Made by a program: the position numbers and the translations under genes. A stretch of DNA of 64,000 nucleotides, taken from Dyadobacter crusticola DSM 16708. Lineage in GTDB: Bacteria; Bacteroidota; Bacteroidia; Cytophagales; Spirosomataceae. This document shows positions 43,922 to 52,781 of the stretch, one piece after another. The stretch is from positions 1 to 64,000 of the forward strand of contig NZ_KL370788.1 of assembly GCF_000701505.1 (NCBI RefSeq), in the 5' to 3' direction. A model generated the notes under the pieces. The model did no database searches, had not been told where the DNA came from, and was given only the letters and a program-made list of their open reading frames with translations. Every line of letters starts with the position of its first letter. The first letter of the stretch is position 1.

Positions 43922-44701
43922 TTAATCTTCAAAGAGGCTTCCTAATCCGCCGATCACCGAGCCGCCTTCTTTTCTCGCGTTGGGGCCGCCAACAGAAAGG
44001 CGCTGTATCAACTTGGATATCGGCATCGACTGGATCCAGCAGCGACCTGTACCTCTCAATGTAGCCAGGAACATCCCTTCCCCGCCAAATACCATCGATT
44101 TCAACCCACCAGAACGTTGAATGTCAAAGCTCAGTGATTGCTCAAATGCCACCACGCAGCCTGTATCGACCCGCAGCGTTTCATTGTTGAGCTGCTTCTC
44201 CATTACTACCCCACCGGCGTGCACAAATGCCATTCCATCACCTCTTAGCTTTTGAAGGATAAAACCCTCTCCGCCAAACAACCCTGAACCAAAACGCTGG
44301 TTGAAATGGATTTTCATGCTGGTACCCATCGCGGCACACAAAAAACCGTCTTTTTGAACGATCAGCTCACTTCCATATATTTTCGACAGGTCGATCGGCA
44401 TTACAGTTCCCGGGTAAGGTGCTGCAAATGCAACTTTTTTCTTGCCTATTCCGCGGTTGGTAAAATGCGTCATAAAGAGCGATTCTCCGGTCAGTAAGCG
44501 GGTACCTGCCTGGAATATCTTGCCCATAATGCTTTGGTTCGCCTCGGATCCGTCGCCCATTTTGGTTTCAAACTGAATTCCGTCTTCCATAAAAAGCATT
44601 GCCCCAGCCTCTGCAATAACGGTTTCATTAGGGTCAAGCTCGATTTCTACAACCTGAATATCGTCGCCGATAATCTTGTAATCAATTTCGTGTGAGATCA
44701 T
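43922..44701 (-). CDS. TIGR00266/AIM24 family protein
   Basis: The start is set at the ATG giving MISHEIDYKIIGDD. The 259-residue protein is a TIGR00266/AIM24 beta-helix-like protein, with VIAEAGAMLFMEDGI, GEGFILQKLRGDGMAFVHAGG and GGEGMFLATLRGTGRCWIQS. The family is widespread but has no agreed biochemical role in bacteria. No signal peptide. A small acidic-tailed gene lies upstream on the same strand. Confidence 0.9.
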   Translation of the reverse strand: MISHEIDYKIIGDDIQVVEIELDPNETVIAEAGAMLFMEDGIQFETKMGDGSEANQSIMGKIFQAGTRLLTGESLFMTHFTNRGIGKKKVAFAAPYPGTVMPIDLSKIYGSELIVQKDGFLCAAMGTSMKIHFNQRFGSGLFGGEGFILQKLRGDGMAFVHAGGVVMEKQLNNETLRVDTGCVVAFEQSLSFDIQRSGGLKSMVFGGEGMFLATLRGTGRCWIQSMPISKLIQRLSVGGPNARKEGGSVIGGLGSLFED

Positions 44702-44772
44702 TTTCGTAAAGGTTATAAGTAAAATATCAATCACTACATTGAATTAACCCCTCCTTCCTCCCCTTCATCCCT

Positions 44773-45027
44773 TTACTCCTCCTCCTCTTCTTCTTCGGAT
44801 GTTTTCTTCTTGGACTTACGCGTTTTTCTTCCCGGAATATCCTCGCGGTCGCGCAGCTTTTTGTCATCCACATTCTTGTTCAGGAATTCGTTGATCTTAT
44901 CCATATCGAAGCTGGTCGTAATTTCTCCGAATGAATTGATCTGAATGTCAAAACCGTCCAGGTCTTTGTGCACCCTCGGTTTCTCCGAAGCCGGTTTGGA
45001 AGAATCGGTTTGTTTCTTTTTAGCCAT
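44773..45027 (-). CDS. Small charged protein with poly-Glu tail
   Basis: This 84-residue protein is not recognised. It has a Lys-rich N-terminus (MAKKKQTDSSKP), a central folded-looking segment (FDIQINSFGEITTSFDMDKINEFLNKNVDDKKLRDR) and a basic stretch followed by SEEEEEEE at the end. The pattern of a short conserved core between charged, probably disordered tails suggests a cytoplasmic binding protein. It lies upstream of the AIM24-family gene on the same strand, 71 bases away. Confidence 0.65.
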   Translation of the reverse strand: MAKKKQTDSSKPASEKPRVHKDLDGFDIQINSFGEITTSFDMDKINEFLNKNVDDKKLRDREDIPGRKTRKSKKKTSEEEEEEE

Positions 45028-45137
45028 TTTGTTTAAAAAGCAACAGAATTACTCGCGTAACCTGGGTTTCAATGTTTACGAAAATAGATATTGTCTACCT
45101 GCAACCAACAGAAATTGATTGTTCGGTTATATAAATG

Positions 45138-46688
45138 CTATGCCAGTCGTATTTGCTGTGACAAACGGTTTAATGCATTTTCAAGCCGTTGCACCACTTC
45201 CTGCTTTCCTAGGATTTCCATGATGATCATCAGGTCGGGGCCGGCTCCGGCTCCGGTCACTGCCAGGCGAAGTGCCTGCATTACTTTTCCCATTTTGATC
45301 CCCAGCTTTTCCATTGTTAACGAAATCACCTCCTTGATCTCATGGGCTGTAAAATCCCCGTTGTATGCTGCCAAAGCATCTTTCAGGCCGCCAATTGCAG
45401 TAACTGCCTCTTCATTCCATTTTTTCAATGCTACTTCCGGATCGTAAGCCTCAGGTGCGCTGAAAAGGAAAAGCGACTCGCTTACGATGTCTTTAACAAA
45501 ATGGACCCGCTCTTTCAGCAAATGCACGATTTGGGTAAGCTGGCCGCTGGTAACTTCTATTCCCTGGGAAGCGTAAAGCGGTTTAAGTTGATCTATTACA
45601 ACTTCGTCGCTCAGCTGTTTCAGATATTGCTGATTGAACCAGTTGGCTTTCTGGATATCAAATCTTGCACCTGCTTTATGCACTCTTTCGAGACTAAAAG
45701 ATTGGATCAGTTCTTCCATACTGAACATTTCCTGCTCGGTACCCGCATTCCAGCCGAGCAGTGCAAGGAAGTTTGCGGTAGCTTCGGGCAGGTAACCTTC
45801 TTCACGGAATCCTTTTGCTTTATCACCAGTATTAGGATCGGTCCATTCCAGCGGAAAAATCGGGAAACCGCCCAGGTCTGCATCACGTTTGGAGAGCTTT
45901 CCATTGCCGTCTGGTTTAAGCAAAAGCGGCAAGTGTGCAAACTGCGGCATCGTACTTTCCCAACCCAGGTATCTGTATAACAAAACGTGCAGCGGAGCCG
46001 ATGGAAGCCACTCTTCCCCGCGGATCACGTGGGTAATTCCCATTAAGTGGTCGTCCACGATATTGGCCAAATGGTAAGTCGGCATCCCGTCGGATTTCAG
46101 CAGCACCTTATCATCGATTTGCGACGAATGCACCACTACCCAGCCGCGTACCAGGTCATTGAACCGGACTTCTTCCTTTGGACTGATCTTCATGCGGATT
46201 ACATAAGGATCTCCGCTTTCGATCCGCGCCTTGGTTTCACCGACAGATAACGTAAGTGAATTGGTCATTTCCATGCGTGTGATCGCATTGTACTGCGCGG
46301 CTGCTACTTTGGCTGCTTCCAGTCGCTTCCGCATTTCGTCGAGTTGCTCGGGAGTATCAAAAGCATAGTAAGCTTTTCCCTCCGAAACCAGTCGCTCTGC
46401 ATATTCGCGGTAAATCTCTTTTCGTTCCGATTGCTTGTAAGGTGCATGCGGGCCACCCTGCCGGGGACCTTCATCAATTTCAATTCCAAGCCAGGCAAGT
46501 GCTTCTAATATATAGTTCTCAGCGCCGGGAACGAACCGGTTCTGATCGGTATCTTCAATACGGAGCAACATTTGCCCACCTTGCTGCCGCGCAAAAAGGT
46601 AGTTATACAAGGCGGTACGAACTCCACCGGCATGCAGCGGCCCCGTAGGGCTAGGCGCAAATCTTACTCGAACGGGTTGATTATTCAT
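45138..46688 (-). CDS. gltX: Glutamyl-tRNA synthetase
   Basis: This 516-residue class I aminoacyl-tRNA synthetase has the HIGH-type motif in PSPTGPLHAGG and the KMSKS-type motif in GKLSKRDAD, and a C-terminal anticodon-binding helical domain. It charges tRNA-Glu. The start MNNQPVRVRFAPSPTGPLHAGG is typical for the family. It is single-gene in layout; the 5' flank holds a degenerate GTCATTGGTTGTC array. Confidence 0.96.
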   Translation of the reverse strand: MNNQPVRVRFAPSPTGPLHAGGVRTALYNYLFARQQGGQMLLRIEDTDQNRFVPGAENYILEALAWLGIEIDEGPRQGGPHAPYKQSERKEIYREYAERLVSEGKAYYAFDTPEQLDEMRKRLEAAKVAAAQYNAITRMEMTNSLTLSVGETKARIESGDPYVIRMKISPKEEVRFNDLVRGWVVVHSSQIDDKVLLKSDGMPTYHLANIVDDHLMGITHVIRGEEWLPSAPLHVLLYRYLGWESTMPQFAHLPLLLKPDGNGKLSKRDADLGGFPIFPLEWTDPNTGDKAKGFREEGYLPEATANFLALLGWNAGTEQEMFSMEELIQSFSLERVHKAGARFDIQKANWFNQQYLKQLSDEVVIDQLKPLYASQGIEVTSGQLTQIVHLLKERVHFVKDIVSESLFLFSAPEAYDPEVALKKWNEEAVTAIGGLKDALAAYNGDFTAHEIKEVISLTMEKLGIKMGKVMQALRLAVTGAGAGPDLMIIMEILGKQEVVQRLENALNRLSQQIRLA

Positions 46689-46709
46689 TTATCTTTTACT
46701 GTTATTAAT

Positions 46710-46797
46710 AGTCATTAGTTGTTATTGGTGGTCAGCAATTGTCATTGGTTGTCGGAATTGTCATTAATGGCCATTGGTGGTCATTGATTGTCATTGC
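46710..46797. repeat. Degenerate GTCATTGGTTGTC array upstream of gltX
   Basis: About eight imperfect units of GTCATTGGTTGTCATT-type sequence follow one another between the gltX start and the ridA stop. A short inverse segment (GACAACTAATGAC) lies at 46828-46840. It is low complexity; no gene is seen in it. Confidence 0.7.
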
Positions 46798-46864
46798 TCT
46801 TGACAAAAACTACAAATTACTATAACTGACAACTAATGACAATAAATGGCCAAAGGCAACCCCT

Positions 46865-47233
46865 TTATTCCACCGCCACAACTGATATTTCCACATTCAC
46901 ATCCTTTGGCAGTTTAGCTACCTGTACTGTTTCACGCGCGGGAGGCTCCTGGGTGAAAAAGCTGCCGTAGATTTCATTAACAGCAGCAAAATCGTTCATA
47001 TCCTTCAAAAATATACTGGCTTTCACCACGTGCTGGAATCCAAGCTTTGCAGCACCCAGAATGTGACCGATGTTCTGCATTACCAAACCGGCTTCCGCTT
47101 TGATATCACCTGACGTGGCAGCTTCGGCAGCAATTTGGCCGGAAACATAGAGGATTCCATTCACTTTCACAGCCTGGCTGTAAGGGCCAATAGGCGCCGG
47201 CGCCTTATCTGAGAATATAATTTCCTTTGGCAT
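46865..47233 (-). CDS. ridA: RidA family enamine/imine deaminase
   Basis: The start is set at MPKEIIFSDKAPAPIGPYSQAV, the usual RidA N-terminus. The 122-residue cytoplasmic trimer protein hydrolyses reactive 2-aminoacrylate-type enamines. Conserved features are IGPYSQA, YVSGQIA and the catalytic Arg in PARETVQV. It lies downstream of the thioesterase gene, 52 bases away, on the same strand. Confidence 0.94.
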   Translation of the reverse strand: MPKEIIFSDKAPAPIGPYSQAVKVNGILYVSGQIAAEAATSGDIKAEAGLVMQNIGHILGAAKLGFQHVVKASIFLKDMNDFAAVNEIYGSFFTQEPPARETVQVAKLPKDVNVEISVVAVE

Positions 47234-47285
47234 AAGTAATAAAGAGTTGAACCGTAAAATTACCAAATAATGGATGCAGATGGCG

Positions 47286-47804
47286 TTAGCCTGCCTGAAA
47301 AAGCGCTTTCAGTTCAGTAGCATCTCCGGGGCTCATTCTGTTGGCGAGTACCAGGCGCAGCTGGCGCCTTCTGAGTGCGCTGAGATACAGCTCGTGTTCG
47401 TCCGCAGTTTCAGGTTCCAGCGGTGGCACTTCAATGGGCCGGCCATTTTGGTCCACGGCCACGAAAGTATAAAATGCGCGATTGGTACTCACACGCTCGC
47501 CTGCCGGGATATCCTCCGCCCAAACTTCCAGAAACACTTCCATGGAAGAATTGAATGCACGCGTAACCTTGGCGCGCATGGTTACGATATTACCAAGACG
47601 GATAGGTTCAGAAAAGGACACATTGTCAACAGAGGCTGTCACCACAATGCGGTTGGAGTGCTTTTGCGCTGAAATAGCAGCGCAAATATCCATCCAATGC
47701 AGCAGCCGCCCACCCATCAGATTGTTCAATGTATTGGTATCGTTCGGAAGTACCATTTCGGTCATTGTTACTTCCGACTGGTGCGGGTGCTTTGGTTTCA
47801 GCAT
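47286..47804 (-). CDS. Acyl-CoA thioesterase (hotdog fold)
   Basis: This 172-residue protein has the YciA/BACH-like hotdog pattern: NTLNNLMGGRLLHWMDICAA near residue 23 and FSEPIRLGNIVTMRAKV. The Asn and Asp of the LMGG..LHWMD helix are the usual catalytic region. It hydrolyses acyl-CoA thioesters in the cytoplasm; chain length is unknown. It follows the outer-membrane protein gene by 16 bases, so the two are probably co-transcribed. Confidence 0.9.
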   Translation of the reverse strand: MLKPKHPHQSEVTMTEMVLPNDTNTLNNLMGGRLLHWMDICAAISAQKHSNRIVVTASVDNVSFSEPIRLGNIVTMRAKVTRAFNSSMEVFLEVWAEDIPAGERVSTNRAFYTFVAVDQNGRPIEVPPLEPETADEHELYLSALRRRQLRLVLANRMSPGDATELKALFQAG

Positions 47805-47820
47805 ATTGTTTTTGGATTAA

Positions 47821-48687
47821 CTAAAATTTAGGGCAGCGGGTTTTCTTTCTTTCCTTTGCCTGCATCCGATTCCCGATCCGGTAAGCTGCTTTTGCCTGCA
47901 GGAATAAATAGCTGTCTTTGCTGTCCGGATTTCCACGGTTGAATCCCGGCTGCCGGGCGGGCTGACCGATCTCGGGTGCCCGGTCGGAAAGTCGGCGCGC
48001 GAGGTCGCTGGGAAGTAGGTCGGGATTGGGATAAACGGTACTTACATCATCGAGGTAATCAGAATTGACGAAATTATTGCAAATTTCCAAGCCCAGGTCA
48101 AACCGCTCGGCTACTCTGAAAGATACGCCGATACCCGCCGTAAAAACGAGCGGGAGCCTGGTGTACTTCACACCTTCCGTCCTAAGTGGCGCCAGCTTTT
48201 GCCACGTACCGTCGATCTCTGCTTTCGGGTTCAGCAATGTGAAACCAATGCCGCCCAGAAGATACGGGTTAACCCGCGCCTGCCGGTTAAAAGAAAACAG
48301 ATCCGCCTTGATGCCGATGTTGAGATCGGGATTGAATGTTTTGAATGAAAGGTTATTCTGAAAATTCTTCGAGTATTGCTGATCTGCTGCAACGCCATAA
48401 AACCGGAGCTCTCCTCGTGCGCTGAGATGCTCTGTAAGCCGGTACAATGCGCCAATTGAAATCGCGGGCCCCAGTCCCAAATGCTTCATGCTGACACCGT
48501 CACGCAAGTCGCCCATGTAATATGCGACACCCGCACCCGCCGTTAAGCTCAGATCCCCAAACGGATTTACATACCGTCCTCCAAACTTCGATCTGCCTTG
48601 TGCACTACTGTTTAAAAATGCTCCAAAAATCAGGATCAAAGTGATTGCCGCAACCAGCCGGAACGTTTGGGTAGACTTGATTCTCAT
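47821..48687 (-). CDS. Outer membrane beta-barrel protein (OmpA-like/PorT-like)
   Basis: This 288-residue protein has a signal peptide (ending NSSAQG) and an eight-strand-type beta-barrel pattern with GAGVAYYMGDLRDG, ARGELRFYGVAAD, NPYLLGGIGFTLLNP and VTFRVAERFDLGLEI-like strands. No OmpA peptidoglycan-binding domain is present. Its function is unknown; such barrels are common in Bacteroidota surface biology. It probably heads a unit with the thioesterase and ridA. Confidence 0.82.
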   Translation of the reverse strand: MRIKSTQTFRLVAAITLILIFGAFLNSSAQGRSKFGGRYVNPFGDLSLTAGAGVAYYMGDLRDGVSMKHLGLGPAISIGALYRLTEHLSARGELRFYGVAADQQYSKNFQNNLSFKTFNPDLNIGIKADLFSFNRQARVNPYLLGGIGFTLLNPKAEIDGTWQKLAPLRTEGVKYTRLPLVFTAGIGVSFRVAERFDLGLEICNNFVNSDYLDDVSTVYPNPDLLPSDLARRLSDRAPEIGQPARQPGFNRGNPDSKDSYLFLQAKAAYRIGNRMQAKERKKTRCPKF

Positions 48688-48834
48688 CCCTCAAAAATTT
48701 AAATACTTATTGGAATAAAGGCTTATCCGAATAGTTTGTAATTACTAATAGTTTCAGGAATAGAGGGAGGGTTAAAGTGCGTAAATATATTACTCTTGCA
48801 TTAATATGTTGCTTTTTGGTTTTTGACAGAAAAC

Positions 48835-48856
48835 AAAAAAGCCGGACTAAGCCGGC
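48835..48856 (-). terminator. Intrinsic terminator after the DUF2807 operon
   Basis: On the minus strand GCCGG and CCGGC form a hairpin followed by TTTTTTGTTT, 28 bases after the last stop of the PadR/PspC/DUF2807 operon. Confidence 0.7.
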
Positions 48857-48883
48857 CTTCTTATCCATGGTGAATTCAAATGA

Positions 48884-49582
48884 TCATTCCCCTCTCTTCA
48901 CGGAGCTTGCTCCGGAAGTACTGGAATGAATATCTTTTGCGCCTCCGGAGTAGCGGACACTGCTGGCGCCGGATGCTTCCGCACGTACTGCATTGCTGGC
49001 AAATACTGCCGCACTGCTTGCGCCTGAGGCATCTATGTTAACTTCTTTGGTTTGAAAATTGCTTCCGCGGAATGAAGAGGCTCCTGAAACTTCTCCGTCC
49101 AGAACATCACAATTTCCATTCAATGTAAGCGACGAAGCGCCTGACAATTCCATTGTTACTTTTGTTGCGGCCAGGTCCATATTTACCTTGGAAGCGCCAC
49201 TTACTTCAATTTCCATGTTTTTGACTCCCGAAAATCTGGCTACCTGCGCATTGCTGGCACCGGAGAAATCAACACCCTGCAAATTCGGCATTGTAATACT
49301 CACGTTGACCGTTTTGCGGTTTTTGTTCCAGCCATTTCCCTTGTAGCCCAGTTTCAGTTCTCCGCCAGAAATATTGGCTTCGATATCTTCGAGATCTTCT
49401 TCCCGGCCTGTTGCGGTTACACTGTAATTGCTGCCTTGTTTCACATCAATTTTAAATGCACTGCCCATTGCCAGTCTGTTGAAGTTCGAAACGTTGAATT
49501 TTCTGGTTGTCTGCGCCATTGAGCTCAGTGAGACTACGATGAACGCGAGCAGGGAAATTTGAAATACAAGTGCCTTTTTCAT
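48884..49582 (-). CDS. DUF2807 (head GIN) beta-solenoid protein
   Basis: This 232-residue exported protein has a signal peptide (ending SSMAQ) and a DUF2807 right-handed beta-helix. Repeating short rungs end in GASN, GASK, GASS and similar, about ten times between residues 95 and 230. The family is described as a putative auto-transporter adhesin head domain; the role is not established. It closes the operon with the PspC/DUF2807 membrane protein and PadR regulator, and a terminator follows. Confidence 0.85.
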   Translation of the reverse strand: MKKALVFQISLLAFIVVSLSSMAQTTRKFNVSNFNRLAMGSAFKIDVKQGSNYSVTATGREEDLEDIEANISGGELKLGYKGNGWNKNRKTVNVSITMPNLQGVDFSGASNAQVARFSGVKNMEIEVSGASKVNMDLAATKVTMELSGASSLTLNGNCDVLDGEVSGASSFRGSNFQTKEVNIDASGASSAAVFASNAVRAEASGASSVRYSGGAKDIHSSTSGASSVKRGE

Positions 49583-49645
49583 GGTATTGTTCTGTTAGTT
49601 TTTTCGAAAGATGATTTCGTTTGACTGAAAGTTGCACGAATGCAT

Positions 49646-52213
49646 TTACTCCTGGATATTAATTTTGCTCGCCCCGCTGGCATGTCGGTCCAGGTTCGGG
49701 ATCCTGCCCAGTTCTACTTTAGAGGCACCCGAAGCGTCTACATCCGCATTCTGAATATTCATTTCATTGGCTGTCAGCTTACAAGCTCCGTGTACATCAA
49801 ACGACGCAGACTTAGCAGATCCCCTCAATGTGGCTTTTGAAGCGCCCGATAAGCTCAGTGTCAGCTGGTCGGCCTCTACATTGAACTCCGATTTGGAAGC
49901 GCCGGAAACTTCAACGTTCAACTTAGGTAATCCTTTGAAGCCCGATACCAGCGTTTTGTTTGCTCCTGACAAATTCACGGATTCAACCGTCGGCATTGTA
50001 ATTACCAAACCGATTCTTTTCCAATCGTTTCCGAAAAGGCTGAACTCGGCAGAGCGTTTGACGCGCAACGTACCGTCCTCAACAGTTACTTTCAGGTCGT
50101 CAATCTCTTCTTGTCCCTCCGAGTCGGCGGTTACGTTGAACTCACTTCCCTGACGGATTACGATCGAGTATGCGCCTCCGATATCGATCTTGGTAAAATT
50201 GCTCACCGGAAACTGTTTGATATAATTACCTCTTTCTCCCAGATCGAGATCACTGTTGTAATCTTGCTCGAAAGAATAGTTTGAGTTCTCATTTTCCTCG
50301 TCACTTCTCAGAAAACGGGCAGGTATATTAGTACAGATCAGTCCCGAATCACGCTTTACAACCCAGATCAGGTTATCCCATTTTACCTCCTCATCGTCCA
50401 GATTATACCGGTCCATTTTCCGCGTGCCTGATTCCCATTCATTAATCGAATAGTAAAAATCACGCGACATAATGAAAGGTTTGTTATAAGGCACATTAAG
50501 GGTGAGATCAATGCGCTGGTCGCGGAAAAGGCGATTGGATAATGCAGGGCCGTCACTAAACACGAAGACAGAATCTTTCACATCCACATTGTATTCGAGC
50601 ATCTCCGCATTGTTCTGCGCATCTTCTCTCGTGCGGCCCCGGGCATGAAGTGTCTTTACGAGTTCAATGCTGTCTGTGGCATTGAATCCGGCCAGCCTGA
50701 GATTTATGTCTACATTCTCCTCGTCATAATTTGGATTATAGTTGAGTGTCAAAGTACCATTAGGTACAGGATAAAATACCGATTGAACAACCTCTCCGCG
50801 TTTTGCAAAATTTCTCTGAAACGAAATCCCGCCGATTGTAGACCCGATGATACCTACGATCCAAAGCCCCAGCATAGTCAGCCAGACGGTACCGCCTACA
50901 ATTCTTTTATTTGACAAAAGTGTAAGACCGAGGATCAGAAAGGTCGCCAGCGGAATAGCCGCTACCAGCATTCCCGACAGAACAAGCGTACCAGGAAGCT
51001 CCTGGAAAATGCGGAATGGGACCGGCAGATCATCAAAAACAACCTCGTTGGTCAGCCCGAAAGCTACTCCTAAGCCTACGATCAAACAAAACAAACCAAG
51101 TACCGACATGGCGATCAGGAATGCGCCGATAGCAACTCTGAGAATGGGTCCCAAGCCTTTAAGCAACTTTCCAAGCGCAGCAATAATCAATGCGATCGCA
51201 CGAAAAGGGAAAAGGAGAAATTTGGTCAAGCCTTGCTCCTCACCGCCTTTTTCTTCCAGGTTAAGACTTTGTTTGATATTGGATTCAATGTTGGAAAGCG
51301 TGATCGGCTCTCCCTGCATTTCCATTTTCTCGGTAAGGGTATTCGCTACTGGTGCGATTACCCATAATACGATATATATGATGACACCGGTACCGAAAAG
51401 AAGAATGGACAACACCCACAAAAAACGCACAACACCTAAATCAACCCCGAAGTAAGAAGCGACACCCGCTGCTACGCCACCGACTACTTTTCTATCCGGA
51501 TCACGATAGAACTTTTTGATCCGGGTATCCTCTTCCAAAGTGGAAGAACCAGGGAATGCCACCCACATTGCGATGTACACCAGCACCATGAATCCGGCGA
51601 AGGGGCCAAATTCATCTTCCATGTCCAGGTTCATCATACCTGAGCCGGCAGGCAAGCCAATCACAGCAAACAGGAATGCAAGTCTTACCCAGATGGGATC
51701 AATGGTAAAATGATGCGCCAGACCTGCCGCTACGCCACCTATCAACTTACGGCGCAAGTCACGGTACAGCTTGCGCGGACCAGCTGGCTTTGCGGGTTCC
51801 GTAACCGGCGGAATGTAGGAAGAAGAATTCCCTTCAAACGAAGGACCCGCATTGGATGAGTACGAAGAAGAAGTTGTTTCCTGCACCGGCACAGCAGTTC
51901 TGCCGGCTGTTTCCAGCGGATCTGCAAGGATATCTTCCGCTTGTTCAATGGCTTCAAAATCGGCTACCGTACCCATTGCAGCGATCAGCTCGTCCACATC
52001 CGAGAGTGAGATTACCTGTTTGGCTTCTGCTTTCTGCTTGTTGATAAACCGTTCTGCGACGCGGCCTTCGATGTCCGAAACGATCTCCTTGCTGTCTGCA
52101 AATGAAGAAAAGTATCGCTGTATCGAATTAAGGTAGCCTTTTAATTTCTCGTATCCATCTTCCTCGATATGGAAGATAATACCGCCGATATTTATACTGA
52201 TTGTCTTTTTCAT
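49646..52213 (-). CDS. PspC-domain membrane protein with C-terminal DUF2807 beta-solenoid
   Basis: This 855-residue protein has an N-terminal soluble segment (MKKTISINIGGIIFHIEEDG), two PspC domains (LRRKLIGGVAAGLAHHF and PDRKVVGGVAAGVASYFG), further membrane segments to about residue 470, an extracytoplasmic region, and a C-terminal DUF2807 beta-helix with GASK/GANK rungs. PspC domains sense or react to envelope stress; the fusion suggests envelope-state monitoring (inference). Its DUF2807 part is paralogous to the next gene. The operon starts with a PadR regulator 28 bases upstream. Confidence 0.87.
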   Translation of the reverse strand: MKKTISINIGGIIFHIEEDGYEKLKGYLNSIQRYFSSFADSKEIVSDIEGRVAERFINKQKAEAKQVISLSDVDELIAAMGTVADFEAIEQAEDILADPLETAGRTAVPVQETTSSSYSSNAGPSFEGNSSSYIPPVTEPAKPAGPRKLYRDLRRKLIGGVAAGLAHHFTIDPIWVRLAFLFAVIGLPAGSGMMNLDMEDEFGPFAGFMVLVYIAMWVAFPGSSTLEEDTRIKKFYRDPDRKVVGGVAAGVASYFGVDLGVVRFLWVLSILLFGTGVIIYIVLWVIAPVANTLTEKMEMQGEPITLSNIESNIKQSLNLEEKGGEEQGLTKFLLFPFRAIALIIAALGKLLKGLGPILRVAIGAFLIAMSVLGLFCLIVGLGVAFGLTNEVVFDDLPVPFRIFQELPGTLVLSGMLVAAIPLATFLILGLTLLSNKRIVGGTVWLTMLGLWIVGIIGSTIGGISFQRNFAKRGEVVQSVFYPVPNGTLTLNYNPNYDEENVDINLRLAGFNATDSIELVKTLHARGRTREDAQNNAEMLEYNVDVKDSVFVFSDGPALSNRLFRDQRIDLTLNVPYNKPFIMSRDFYYSINEWESGTRKMDRYNLDDEEVKWDNLIWVVKRDSGLICTNIPARFLRSDEENENSNYSFEQDYNSDLDLGERGNYIKQFPVSNFTKIDIGGAYSIVIRQGSEFNVTADSEGQEEIDDLKVTVEDGTLRVKRSAEFSLFGNDWKRIGLVITMPTVESVNLSGANKTLVSGFKGLPKLNVEVSGASKSEFNVEADQLTLSLSGASKATLRGSAKSASFDVHGACKLTANEMNIQNADVDASGASKVELGRIPNLDRHASGASKINIQE

Positions 52214-52241
52214 GGTTGGAATAATCGAATGTCTTGTATGA

Positions 52242-52616
52242 TCAGTTAGGGTCAGGAAGATTGCCAGGAGCTGTTTTGCTCAATTCCTCTGTACGCCGAA
52301 TAACAGTTGTAACCGATTCTGCGAGTTCAAACCAGGTCGCCTGCATTGCATCCAGAAATACCTTCCCCTCTTCCGTCAAAACATAATATTTCCGTGGTGG
52401 CCCCGAAGAGGATTCCACCCATTTGTAGTCGAGCCAGCCCGAATTTTTCAACCTTGTCAAGAGGGGGTACAACGTGCCTTCCACCACCATGATGTGAGCA
52501 GATGTAAGTTCATCCAACATATCCGAGGCGTAAACCTCGCCCCGGGATATGATGTGCAGAATGCAGAATTCCAAAATTCCCTTCCGCATCTGCACTTGGG
52601 CATTTTCAATATTCAT
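52242..52616 (-). CDS. PadR family transcriptional regulator
   Basis: This 124-residue protein has a PadR winged helix (EFCILHIISRGEVYASDMLDEL and VVEGTLYPLLTRLKNSGWLDY) and a short C-terminal dimer helix. It probably represses its own operon with the PspC and DUF2807 genes. A perfect -7 box lies about 67 bases upstream on the minus strand. Confidence 0.93.
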   Translation of the reverse strand: MNIENAQVQMRKGILEFCILHIISRGEVYASDMLDELTSAHIMVVEGTLYPLLTRLKNSGWLDYKWVESSSGPPRKYYVLTEEGKVFLDAMQATWFELAESVTTVIRRTEELSKTAPGNLPDPN

Positions 52617-52682
52617 GTGGTTTCATGTGTTAATTAAATGAATAAGTTCATGGCTAATAGATAGAAATTCATTCTAACACTA

Positions 52683-52713
52683 CAAAGGTATACACAGGTA
52701 CTTTGTGATGCAA
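52683..52713 (-). promoter_or_regulatory. Promoter of the padR/pspC operon
   Basis: On the minus strand TTG (52711-52713) and TACCTTTG (52683-52690) are separated by about 20 bases, matching the Bacteroidota -33/-7 pattern. The element faces the folA promoter. Confidence 0.65.
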
Positions 52714-52731
52714 GGTACCATGTGAAAAAGA

Positions 52732-52760
52732 TTGAGTGCTTGTGAGGAATGGTATTTTTG
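52732..52760 (+). promoter_or_regulatory. Promoter of the folA transcript
   Basis: TTG at 52732-52734 and TATTTTTG at 52753-52760 fit the -33/-7 Bacteroidota promoter with an 18-base spacer. The folA ATG follows 21 bases after the box. Confidence 0.65.
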
Positions 52761-52781
52761 TTTGATGACCGGTAAAAAACA

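Noticed and set aside
45342..45980. 212-codon open frame opposite gltX
   Set aside because: It is Phe- and Cys-rich and antisense to a conserved tRNA synthetase.
46710..46797. Possible CRISPR array
   Set aside because: The units are imperfect, touching and of varying length, without spacers of constant size or nearby cas genes.
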